Shown piece after piece: positions 43,820 through 51,695 of a stretch of DNA of 64,000 nucleotides. The notes below the pieces were generated by a model. It was not told the DNA's origin. It did no database searches and saw only the letters and a program-made list of their open reading frames with translations. The position numbers were made by a program, and so were the translations under genes. Numbering within the stretch: the first letter of the stretch is position 1; the number at the start of each line of letters is the position of its first letter. The stretch is from Reyranella humidisoli (GTDB taxonomy: Bacteria > Pseudomonadota > Alphaproteobacteria > Reyranellales > Reyranellaceae). The stretch spans positions 104,294 to 168,293 of the forward strand of contig NZ_JAHOPB010000004.1 in the NCBI RefSeq assembly GCF_019039055.1, read 5' to 3'.

Positions 43820-44527
43820 CTATTCGGCGGGCGGCACGAACATATAGCCGACCCCGCGCACCGTGCGGATCACCGTCGGCTTGTCGGGCGCCGGCTCGAT
43901 CTTGCGGCGGATGCGCGTGATCCGGAGGTCGATCGCCCGGTCGAACGGGTCGCGGGCGCGGTGGCTGGTCGTCTCGAGCAGCCAGTCGCGCGACAGCGGC
44001 CGGTTGGGGTTCTCGGCGAAGGTCTTCAGGATGTCGAACTCGCCCGAAGTCAGCGGCACGTCGCCGTTCTCGGCGTCGACGAGCTGGCGCTTGGACAGGT
44101 CGAGCATGTGGCCCCCCATGCGCACGCGCTCCAGGCGGGAGGGGGTCGACTTGTTCACCGAACGGCGCAGCACGCTCTTGCAGCGGGCGAGCAGCTCGCG
44201 CGGCTCGTAGGGCTTGGCGACGTAGTCGTCGGCGCCGCTCTCCAGCCCCAGCACCTTGTCTACCGGGTCGGCCGACGCGGTCAGCATGATGATGCCGACG
44301 CGGGTGCTGGTCTCGCGCAGCCAGCGGGCCAGGGCGAAGCCGTCCTCCGGCCCGGGGAGCTGGACGTCCAGCAGGACGAGGTCCGGCATGGCTCGCGAGA
44401 TCTGGCGGCGCATCTGGGCGCCGTTCTCGACGGCTGTGACCTTGAGGTCGTGTTGAGTGAGATAGGCCTCCGAGGCCTTGCGCTGGAACGCGTCGTCCTC
44501 GACCAGCAAAATCGACGGTTGCTGCAT
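43820..44527 (-). CDS. OmpR/PhoB-family response regulator
   Basis: 235 residues from ATG 44527; an in-frame ATG at 44560 would add 11 residues, neither having a clear ribosome site. The receiver domain has Glu10/Asp11, phosphoacceptor Asp54 (VLLDVQLPG), Thr83 and Lys105 (VAKPYEPRE). The winged-helix DNA-binding domain spans about 135-232 (LTSGEFDILKTFAENPNRPLS, RTVRGVGYMF). It is divergent from a hybrid histidine kinase and Hpt pair, its probable phosphodonors. Target genes are unknown. Confidence 0.92.
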   Translation of the reverse strand: MQQPSILLVEDDAFQRKASEAYLTQHDLKVTAVENGAQMRRQISRAMPDLVLLDVQLPGPEDGFALARWLRETSTRVGIIMLTASADPVDKVLGLESGADDYVAKPYEPRELLARCKSVLRRSVNKSTPSRLERVRMGGHMLDLSKRQLVDAENGDVPLTSGEFDILKTFAENPNRPLSRDWLLETTSHRARDPFDRAIDLRITRIRRKIEPAPDKPTVIRTVRGVGYMFVPPAE

Positions 44528-44641
44528 GATTTTACCAAAATGAATGAACTCTAATGCCATCAAAATAACACTATTTCTCAAGGAATTATATTGTTTTCTT
44601 AATATGTTTGATACGATTGGCGATCCTTGAGGAGCAGAGCC
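44528..44641. promoter_or_regulatory. AT-rich divergent promoter region of the two-component genes
   Basis: About 110 bases between the divergent regulator and kinase genes are far richer in A and T than the surrounding DNA (ATTATATTGTTTTC, TTAATATGTTTGATACG). Exact -35/-10 boxes are not assigned. Confidence 0.4.
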
Positions 44642-46786
44642 ATGTCGATCGTCACCGCTGCCCCGCCTGTTGCCGGGGCGGACGCGTCGCCGGACGCGTC
44701 GCCGGGCGAGGCGCAGGCGGCGGCTCGGCAGGATCTGTTCGTCCGCGCGGAACTGGTGCGGCGGCTGTTCGAGGGCTCGGCGCCGTCCCGCTATTTCGCC
44801 TTCGTTCTGTGGCCGGTGATCGCCGCCATCTACTGGCGGCAGATGAATCCTGTCGAACTGGCCGGGCCCTTCGTGGCCTATCTCCTGGTCACCTTCGGCT
44901 TCGACCTGCTGCGCCACAATTTCGGGCGCGCCCGCCCGGATGACGCCCAGGCGTTGCGCTGGGGCTGGTGGTTCGCGGGCTTCTCGTTCCTCGGCGGCGC
45001 CTGCTGGGGCTGGGCGGGCTTCCTGCTGGCCTCCAAGGATTTCGAACTGCAGCGCATGCTGCTGGGGCTGGTCCTGCTCGCCACCGTCACCACGGCGGTG
45101 CCGATCCGCTCGGCGCATCCGCCGACCTTCTATGCCTTTGCCGCCGCGACCGCGGCGCCGCTGCTGCTGGTGCTGATCGCCTCGGGCGGGCCGTTCTACC
45201 AGCTCGTCGGCATCGCCGGCGCCGCCTATGTCGGTCACCTGATGGCCTATGTGCGCGACGTGCATCGCTGGCAGTACGACAATATCGCGCTGGCCTACGA
45301 CAAGGAGGATCTCGCGCGCCGCCTGCAGGTCGCCTACGACGCCGCCCTGGCGGCGCAACGCGAAGCCGAGAAGGCCAACCAGGCCAAGTCGACCTTCCTG
45401 GCCACCATGAGCCACGAGATCCGCACGCCGATGAACGGCGTGCTGGGCATGATCGATGTCCTGGAGCGCACCCCGCTCACGCTGGAGCAGCGCGAATCGC
45501 TGGGCACGGTCCGCTATTCCGCCTCCGCGCTGTTGCGCATCATCGACGACATCCTGGACTTCTCGAAGATCGAGGCGGGGCATCTCGACCTCGAGCCGAT
45601 CGACTTCTCCACGGTCGAGCTGATCGAGGGCGTGGCCGAGGCGATGGCGGCCCGGGCGGACGAGAAGGGACTGGTCCTGTCGGCCTTCGTGGCGCCCGAC
45701 GTGCCGGCGCGCGCGATCGGCGATCCGCTGCGCCTGCAGCAGATCCTCTTCAACCTGCTGGGCAATGCCCTGAAGTTCACCGAGCACGGCTCGGTCCGCC
45801 TCGTGCTCGAACGTGCACCGGCCGCGCCGGGGCCATCGGGTGCGCCGGCCGGCCTCGCGCTCCGCATCAGGGTCGCCGACACCGGCATCGGCCTGACGGC
45901 GGCCCAGCGCGATCGGCTGTTCCAGCCCTTCGTGCAGGCCGACAGTTCGACGACGCGGCGCTTCGGTGGCACCGGGCTCGGCCTGTCGATCGTACGCCGC
46001 CTGGCCGAGGCGATGCGCGGAAGCGTGGCGATCGAGAGCGAGCCGGGCGTCGGGTCCACCTTCATCGTCGACGTGATGCTGGACAGTGCGCCGGACCGGG
46101 CGGCTCCTGTCGCTCTGCCTCTGGATGGTCTCGCGCTCGTGCTGTCGATGCCGGATCCCGAGGAGGGTGCTGCGCTCGCCCGCTACCTGCGCGATGCCGG
46201 CGCGGAAGTCGATGTCGTCGTGTCGAACCTCGCGGCGATGAGCGTCGAGGGATCCGGCGTGCGGATCCCCTTGGCTGACCTGAGGCGGCCCTGGCGCCGC
46301 GACGGGCTGGTGCGGGCAATTGCCCGGACCACCGGACGCGCTGCTTCATCCGCCGTCTCGTCCGCAGCACCTGCTCCGGCCGGGCGCCTGCAGGGCCGCG
46401 TCCTCGTGGTCGACGACAATTCGGTCAATCGCAGGATCCTGGCGCGGCAGCTCGAGCTTGCCGGCGCCTCGACGGACGTGGCGGCCGGCGGCGCGGAGGC
46501 GTTCGAAATGTTGCGCGCGCGTCGTTACGACCTCGTGCTGGCCGACCTTCAGATGCCCGACATGGACGGCTTCGAGATGGCACGACGGATCCGGGCTGGC
46601 GAAGCGGCGGACGGCCGGGCGCGCCTGCCGATCCTCGCCATCACCGCCAGCACGCTCGAGGACGAGGAGCAGCGCAGCCGCGCGGCCGGCATGGACGGCT
46701 TCATCACCAAGCCCGTCGGCATCGAGCAGTTGCGCGCCACGCTCGACGTATGGCTGCCGGAAGCGGCCCGCGAGCGTGCGGCATGA
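44642..46786 (+). CDS. Hybrid sensor histidine kinase
   Basis: 714 residues from ATG 44642 after GAGGAGCAGA. About six membrane helices (50-205) form the sensor. Then a coiled coil, the HisKA H-box FLATMSHEIRTPMNGVLG with His258, and an HATPase with N-box LLGNALKFTE and G-boxes DTGIGL and GGTGLGLSIV. The C-terminal receiver carries VVDDNSVNRR and the phosphoacceptor Asp635 (VLADLQMPDMDG). A degenerate receiver-like segment lies between ATPase and true receiver. Phosphate would pass His258 to Asp635, then to the separate Hpt protein. The stop overlaps the Hpt start by four bases. Confidence 0.94.
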   Translation: MSIVTAAPPVAGADASPDASPGEAQAAARQDLFVRAELVRRLFEGSAPSRYFAFVLWPVIAAIYWRQMNPVELAGPFVAYLLVTFGFDLLRHNFGRARPDDAQALRWGWWFAGFSFLGGACWGWAGFLLASKDFELQRMLLGLVLLATVTTAVPIRSAHPPTFYAFAAATAAPLLLVLIASGGPFYQLVGIAGAAYVGHLMAYVRDVHRWQYDNIALAYDKEDLARRLQVAYDAALAAQREAEKANQAKSTFLATMSHEIRTPMNGVLGMIDVLERTPLTLEQRESLGTVRYSASALLRIIDDILDFSKIEAGHLDLEPIDFSTVELIEGVAEAMAARADEKGLVLSAFVAPDVPARAIGDPLRLQQILFNLLGNALKFTEHGSVRLVLERAPAAPGPSGAPAGLALRIRVADTGIGLTAAQRDRLFQPFVQADSSTTRRFGGTGLGLSIVRRLAEAMRGSVAIESEPGVGSTFIVDVMLDSAPDRAAPVALPLDGLALVLSMPDPEEGAALARYLRDAGAEVDVVVSNLAAMSVEGSGVRIPLADLRRPWRRDGLVRAIARTTGRAASSAVSSAAPAPAGRLQGRVLVVDDNSVNRRILARQLELAGASTDVAAGGAEAFEMLRARRYDLVLADLQMPDMDGFEMARRIRAGEAADGRARLPILAITASTLEDEEQRSRAAGMDGFITKPVGIEQLRATLDVWLPEAARERAA

Positions 46787-47106
46787 GCGGTGCCTACGAT
46801 CGCGGCAGACTCGTCGAGCTGTTCGGCGATGACGCGTCCACCTTGGCCGAGATCGAACGCGAATTCCTCGATACGGCGCGGGAGGCGGCCGTCGAGATCC
46901 GGGGCACGGAAGATTTGGAGCGGATCGCGAAGGCGGCGCACCGCGTGAAGGGCGCGTCCGGCATGATCGGAGCGGATGCCTTGAGCCGGGTCGCGGCGGC
47001 CATCGAGCAGGCCGCCCGGGCGTGCGACCTGCCCGCTGTGCGCCGTCTCGACACGCGTTTCAGCGACGAGGTGACGAGGGTCGCGTCGCAGGTCGCCGCA
47101 GCCTGA
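46783..47106 (+). CDS. Hpt domain phosphotransfer protein
   Basis: 107 residues, ATG overlapping the kinase stop (ATGA). The four-helix Hpt motif AKAAHRVKGASGMIGA places the phosphohistidine at His53. It would accept phosphate from the kinase receiver and hand it to a response regulator, most simply the divergent OmpR-type protein. The close overlap suggests translational coupling. It ends directly against the stop of the convergent thioesterase gene with no gap. Confidence 0.92.
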   Translation: MSGAYDRGRLVELFGDDASTLAEIEREFLDTAREAAVEIRGTEDLERIAKAAHRVKGASGMIGADALSRVAAAIEQAARACDLPAVRRLDTRFSDEVTRVASQVAAA

Positions 47107-48021
47107 TCAGCGGCGCGGCCGCAGCATCACCGTCGCGGAGTAGGAGAGCAGGGCGCGACCGTCCTGTTCCAGCAGGCCGCGCAGGAAGGCGATCGACTTG
47201 CCCTGCTTGGGGACCTCGACACGGGTGACGAGGGGCGCGGAGATGTTGCCTGCGGCCAGGAACTCCGCCGCGAAGGAGACCGTGGCGGGCGCGAGGTCGC
47301 TCGTCAGGGCCGCCGCGCGCGTAATCGCGGTATCGGCGAAGCTCATCATGTAGCCGCCATGCAGGGCGCCGCCGGAATTGCACATGCGGGCGAGCGTCGG
47401 CTGGACCAGCGAGGCGCCGTCGGCCTCCTTGCGCACATAGGCCGGACCGATATGCGTGGAATAGGCGCTGGCCTTGTACGGCTCGAAGCCCTCCGGCACG
47501 ACCTGCGGCGGCAGCGCGACCCGCGACGGGGCCTGTTCGTCCTTGCGCGCCATCGCCTTGGCGCGCGCCACGTGGCGGCACACGCCCGACCACAGCGCGA
47601 CGGTGCGGCCTTCCTGGGTGATCGAGCCGCGCGCGAAGGCCAGGCGGCCCGTCACCTGCAGCGGCTCGCCGCGCGCTTCGAGCGGCGGCCCGATGCGGGC
47701 GCCGTTCAGGAACTCGACGGCGATGCTCACCGTCATGGCGAACGAAGTGTTGGTCCCGCCGTCGGCCGCGCGTCCCGCCACGATGCACAGCGCGTAGTCG
47801 GCCAGGGTGAGGATGCCGCCGCCATGCACGCCACCCATGTAGTTGCCGTGACGCGGCAGCGTCGGCAGCACGCAATGAACTGTGTCGGCCTTTCGCGCAT
47901 CGCCCTGGAGCGCGAAGAAGAACGGCCCGACATGGTCCTCGAACGGATCGGGCGGCACGAAGACGGTGTAGCGGGAGAGGTCTATGCCCCAGGAGGCAAG
48001 GTCGGGAATGGTGTCGGGCAT
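47107..48021 (-). CDS. Double-hotdog acyl-CoA thioesterase-like protein
   Basis: 304 residues from ATG 48021. Two PaaI/4HBT-type hotdog domains occur in tandem. The first has GNYMGGVHGGGILTLADYA (about 75-93), the second NSGGALHGGYMMSFADTA (about 215-232). The repeated HGG...AD motif holds the active-site region. It likely hydrolyses acyl-CoA esters in the cytoplasm. It is divergent, by 78 bases, from the crotonase-AtuA pair, so it may act in the same pathway as a release valve. Confidence 0.85.
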   Translation of the reverse strand: MPDTIPDLASWGIDLSRYTVFVPPDPFEDHVGPFFFALQGDARKADTVHCVLPTLPRHGNYMGGVHGGGILTLADYALCIVAGRAADGGTNTSFAMTVSIAVEFLNGARIGPPLEARGEPLQVTGRLAFARGSITQEGRTVALWSGVCRHVARAKAMARKDEQAPSRVALPPQVVPEGFEPYKASAYSTHIGPAYVRKEADGASLVQPTLARMCNSGGALHGGYMMSFADTAITRAAALTSDLAPATVSFAAEFLAAGNISAPLVTRVEVPKQGKSIAFLRGLLEQDGRALLSYSATVMLRPRR

Positions 48022-48099
48022 TGGCTCTTGTGAAGCATCGTTGGCGGGTTCTAATAGAAGATAATTACCCAATCACAAAGAGCCACGGAGCGAAACGTC

Positions 48100-48885
48100 A
48101 TGGCCGAATCCGCCCACAAGATCGAGGTTCGTCGCGACAAGCGCGACGCCGGCGTGGTCGCCCATCTCGTGTTCGACAATGCGCGGCGTCTCAACGTCCT
48201 CAACCCGTCGGCCCTGCACGATCTCACCGCGACGTTCCATGCTCTGTCGGCCGAGGAGGACCTTCGTGTCGTCGTCTTCTCGGGCGCGGGTGGCCGCGCC
48301 TTCATCGGCGGCGCCGACATCAACCACATGGCGGGGATGCGCTCGTCCGAGGACGGTCGCGCCTTCATCACCATGGTCCACAAGCTCTGCCAGTCGATCC
48401 GCGACTGTCCCGTGCCGGTGATCTGCCGCCTCGAAGGCTACACGCTGGGCGCCGGCCTCGAAGTGGCGGCCGCCTGCGACCTGCGCATCGCCACCGACAC
48501 GGCGCATTTCGGCATGCCCGAGGTCAAGGTCGGCATTCCCTCCGTGGTCGAGGCGGCGCTGCTGCCGCGCCTGATCGGCTGGGGTCGCACCTCGTGGCTG
48601 CTGCTCACCGGCGAGAACATCGACGCCCGCAAGGCCGAGGCCTGGGGCATGATCGAGGAGAGGGTCGAGACGGCGAAGATCGACGCCGCGATCGAGCGCT
48701 GCGTGCATTCGATCGTCGATGCGACGCCGCTCGCCGTGCGCGCGCAGAAGCGCCTGATGCGGCGTTGGGAGCGGTTGCCGCTCGACGAGGCGGTGCAGGC
48801 TGGCATCGATTCCTTCGCCCAGTCCGTCGCCGAGGGCGAGCACATCGAGCGCATGGGGGCGTTCGTCAATCGCAAGAAGAAGTAA
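48100..48885 (+). CDS. Enoyl-CoA hydratase (crotonase family)
   Basis: 261 residues. The oxyanion-hole segment FIGGADINHM and GYTLGAGLEVAAACDLRIAT are present. Both catalytic glutamates are kept with the standard 20-residue spacing, Glu121 (GAGLE) and Glu141 (GMPE), unlike the crotonase at 36427-37209. It therefore can hydrate enoyl-CoA. It is 19 bases upstream of the AtuA-type gene and probably in one operon. In the acyclic terpene route a crotonase (AtuE) acts on an isohexenylglutaconyl-CoA, a reasonable but unproven role. Confidence 0.9.
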   Translation: MAESAHKIEVRRDKRDAGVVAHLVFDNARRLNVLNPSALHDLTATFHALSAEEDLRVVVFSGAGGRAFIGGADINHMAGMRSSEDGRAFITMVHKLCQSIRDCPVPVICRLEGYTLGAGLEVAAACDLRIATDTAHFGMPEVKVGIPSVVEAALLPRLIGWGRTSWLLLTGENIDARKAEAWGMIEERVETAKIDAAIERCVHSIVDATPLAVRAQKRLMRRWERLPLDEAVQAGIDSFAQSVAEGEHIERMGAFVNRKKK

Positions 48886-48904
48886 GATCACGGAGGGCTG
48901 CGCC

Positions 48905-50704
48905 ATGAGTGAGAAGACGGTCCGCATCGGCTGCCATTCGGGCTTCTGGGGCGACACCGAGACCGCCGCGGTGCAGCTCGTGCGGCATGGCAACGTCGAC
49001 TATCTGGTGAGCGACTATCTCGCCGAAGTCACCATGTCGATCATGGCGGCGCAAAAGCTGCGCAACCCGCAGGCGGGCTATGCCGTCGACTTCGTGTCGG
49101 TCGTGATGGCGCCGCTGGCGCGCGAGATTGCCGAGAAGAAGATCAAGGTCGTGACCAATGCCGGCGGCGTCAATCCGCTGGCATGCCGCGACGCGGTGCT
49201 CAAGGCCTGCGAGGCGGCGGGCGTCACGCTCAAGGTCGCGGTGGTACTGGGCGACGACATCCTGCCGCGCGTCGACGAGTTTCGCGCCGCCGGCATCCGC
49301 GAGATGGATACCGGCGCGGAGCTTCCGGCGAAAATCGCCAGCATGAACGCCTATCTCGGCGGCTTCCCGATCGCGCGTGCGCTTTCCGAAGGCGCCGACG
49401 TCGTCATCACGGGACGCTGCGTCGATTCGGCCGTGACGCTGGGCGCGCTGATCCACGCCTTCTCGTGGACGCCGGAGGAGTTCGACCGGCTGGCCGCCGG
49501 CACGCTGTGTGGCCACATCATCGAGTGCGGCGCGCAGTGCAACGGCGGCAACTTCACCGATTGGCGGCTGGTGCCGGACTACGACAACATGGGTTTCCCG
49601 ATTGCCGAAGTGTCGAGCGACGGCAGCTTCGTGCTCTCCAAGCCGGACGATACCGGCGGCCTGATCACCACCGCGACGGTCGCCGAGCAGATGCTCTACG
49701 AGATCGGCGATCCGCGCGCCTATATGGTGCCGGACGTGGTCTGCGACTTCACCCACGCCACCTACGAGCAGGTCGGCAAGGATCGCGTGCGCGTCAGCGG
49801 CGCGAAGGGCCGGCCGCCCACCGACACCTACAAGGTCTCGACCACCTGGCCCGACGGCTACAAGTTCAGTTCGATCTTCATGCTGGGTGGACGCGAGGCG
49901 GTGGCCAAGGGACGCCACAGCGCCGAGTCGATCATCAAGAAGACGCGCCGCATGTTCGCCGAGAAGGGCATGGCCGACTATCGCGACGTCAGCATCGAAG
50001 TGATCGGCAGCGAGGCGACCTATGGGCCGCACGGCCGTACACCCGACGCGCGCGAGGTGGTGGTGAAGATCGCCGCGAGGCACGACCAGAAGGAAGCGCT
50101 CGGGCTGCTCGGCCGCGAGATCTCGCCGATGTCGACCGGCGGCGTGGTCGGCATGACCGGCAGCTTCGGCGCGGGCCGCGTCTCGCCGTCGCCGGTCATC
50201 CGCATGTTCTCCTGCCTCGTGCCGAAGACGATGGTGCCGGTCACCGTCGACGTCGCCGGTCACCGGATCGCGTTGCAGGAGGGTGCCCGCAGTGGCGGCT
50301 TCACGGCGGCACAGTTGCCGGTCGAAGCGCCTGCGGCTTCGCCGTCGCGGGCCGGCGACACGACCACCGTACCGCTGATCGCGCTGGCCTACGGTCGCTC
50401 GGGCGACAAGGGCGACAATGCCAACATCGGCATCTTCGCGCGCCGGCCTGAGTACGAGCCGATCCTCGAGGCCGAGGTGACGGAGGAGGCCGTGGCGAAG
50501 TACTTCGCCCACCGCATCGAGGGGCCGGTCACGCGCTGGCGGCTGCCCGGCATCAAGGGCTTCAACTTCCTGCTGCGCCAGGCGCTGGGCGGCGGCGGCA
50601 TGGCCTCGCTCAAGGCCGATCCCCTGGCCAAGGCCTTCGCGCAGATGCTCCTCGACATGCCGGTGCGTGTGCCGAAGTCGCTCGCGACGAAGCTCTCTTC
50701 CTGA
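48905..50704 (+). CDS. Acyclic terpene utilisation AtuA family protein (DUF1446)
   Basis: 599 residues. The N-terminal DUF1446 domain (about 5-450) starts RIGCHSGFWGDTETAAVQL and contains KVVTNAGGVNP and VVITGRCVDSAVTLG. A C-terminal AtuA-like domain (about 495-595; LAYGRSGDKGDNANIGI) is fused in the same chain. AtuA is required for citronellol/geranyl degradation in Pseudomonas, but its reaction is not well defined. The geranyl-CoA carboxylase genes atuC/atuF are absent here, so the compound degraded may differ. It is co-transcribed with the crotonase. Confidence 0.88.
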   Translation: MSEKTVRIGCHSGFWGDTETAAVQLVRHGNVDYLVSDYLAEVTMSIMAAQKLRNPQAGYAVDFVSVVMAPLAREIAEKKIKVVTNAGGVNPLACRDAVLKACEAAGVTLKVAVVLGDDILPRVDEFRAAGIREMDTGAELPAKIASMNAYLGGFPIARALSEGADVVITGRCVDSAVTLGALIHAFSWTPEEFDRLAAGTLCGHIIECGAQCNGGNFTDWRLVPDYDNMGFPIAEVSSDGSFVLSKPDDTGGLITTATVAEQMLYEIGDPRAYMVPDVVCDFTHATYEQVGKDRVRVSGAKGRPPTDTYKVSTTWPDGYKFSSIFMLGGREAVAKGRHSAESIIKKTRRMFAEKGMADYRDVSIEVIGSEATYGPHGRTPDAREVVVKIAARHDQKEALGLLGREISPMSTGGVVGMTGSFGAGRVSPSPVIRMFSCLVPKTMVPVTVDVAGHRIALQEGARSGGFTAAQLPVEAPAASPSRAGDTTTVPLIALAYGRSGDKGDNANIGIFARRPEYEPILEAEVTEEAVAKYFAHRIEGPVTRWRLPGIKGFNFLLRQALGGGGMASLKADPLAKAFAQMLLDMPVRVPKSLATKLSS

Positions 50705-50877
50705 ACCCGGCTCGCCGCCCGGTTACGGCCTGAGAGGAAGACGCTCGGTCTGGCGATCGCCGGATTGAGAACCCGCGTCGCATCGATCCCGAAAACTCAG
50801 CGATTCCAGGCGCCTTCGGCGAGGGTCGACAATAGCGAATGCTTCTAATTTGCGCGATGCAAGATAATATCTATCGA

Positions 50878-50904
50878 TTGACATAGTATATCGGACGATA
50901 TTAA
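50878..50904 (+). promoter_or_regulatory. Predicted promoter of the TetR gene and efflux operon
   Basis: A perfect TTGACA at 50878-50883 is followed by TATTAA at 50899-50904 (15-base spacer, short). The AT-rich patch contains AATATC and GATATT as inverted ends and CTAT/ATAG around the -35 box, possible TetR-type operator sequence. Confidence 0.5.
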
Positions 50905-50936
50905 ACCAGCTCAGCTTAACGCTGTTCAGGGAATTT

Positions 50937-51629
50937 ATGATCGAGCCACAAACGACCGGCCGTGGTCGCCCAGCCACCCAGGCAAGAGGGGAAGATTCGC
51001 GGCGGCGCATTCTCGAAAGCGCGCTCGATCTCTTCGCCGCTCACGGATACGAGGGCGCGAGCACCCGGCAGATCGCCGAGGGTGCGGGCGTGAACCTGCC
51101 GGCCATCCAGTACTATTTCGGCAACAAGGAAGGCCTCTACCGGGCCATCATCGAAGACATCGTGGCCGACACCGAGCGGCACATGGCCGGATTGTCGCCC
51201 CGCGTGCGGGCCGCGCTCGACCGGGCCGATGTCACCCCGGCCGAACTGACCGAACTCCTGTGCGACATGCTGGAAACCTTCGTCACCCTGGTGACCAGCG
51301 GCGCGCAGGTCGAAAGCCGCCGTCTGTTCTTCGCCCGCGCCGAGGTCGAGGAGACGCCCGGTCTAGACCGGCTGCATGACAACGGCATGCGGCAGATCTT
51401 CAATCCCTGCCTCGCCCTGTTGGCGCGCCTTCACGGCAGGTCGGAGGCCGATCAGGAGATGACGATGCGGACGATGGCCCTGATCGGCCAGGTCGTCATC
51501 TTCTGCAGCAACAACAAGCGCCCCATCCTTGCGGCGGCCGGCCTCGACGGCGAGAGCGTCCGCCTGATCAAGCTGATCGTGCGCGAACACACGCTCGCCA
51601 TCTGCCGCGCCGCCGTGTCGGCCCGATAG
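50937..51629 (+). CDS. TetR-family regulator (CerR/CecR-like, C-terminal DUF1956)
   Basis: 230 residues from ATG 50937. The N-terminal HTH is clear: RRRILESALDLFAAHGYEG, ASTRQIAEGAGVNLPAIQYYFGNKEGLY (about 24-70). The C-terminal domain, EARRLFFARAEVEETP-like, is of the CerR group that regulates efflux genes. It is the first gene of the efflux cluster, on the same strand and 66 bases upstream of the outer-membrane component. A repressor relieved by a toxic ligand is the expected mode. Confidence 0.92.
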   Translation: MIEPQTTGRGRPATQARGEDSRRRILESALDLFAAHGYEGASTRQIAEGAGVNLPAIQYYFGNKEGLYRAIIEDIVADTERHMAGLSPRVRAALDRADVTPAELTELLCDMLETFVTLVTSGAQVESRRLFFARAEVEETPGLDRLHDNGMRQIFNPCLALLARLHGRSEADQEMTMRTMALIGQVVIFCSNNKRPILAAAGLDGESVRLIKLIVREHTLAICRAAVSAR

Positions 51630-51634
51630 TGCTT

Positions 51635-51694
51635 CACGAGTACGCCCGCGAGTACGCCCACGAGTACGCCCACGAGTAAGCCCACGAGTAAGCC
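51635..51694 (+). repeat. Five 12-bp tandem repeats before the efflux operon
   Basis: Unit CACGAGTACGCC is repeated five times with no gaps (second unit has G for A at position 2; the last two have AAG for ACG). The array fills the gap between the TetR stop (51629) and the outer-membrane-factor ATG (51696), replacing a normal ribosome site. Confidence 0.95.
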
Positions 51695-51695
51695 C

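Noticed and set aside
51635..51694. CRISPR array
   Set aside because: Units are contiguous 12-mers without spacers and no cas genes are present.
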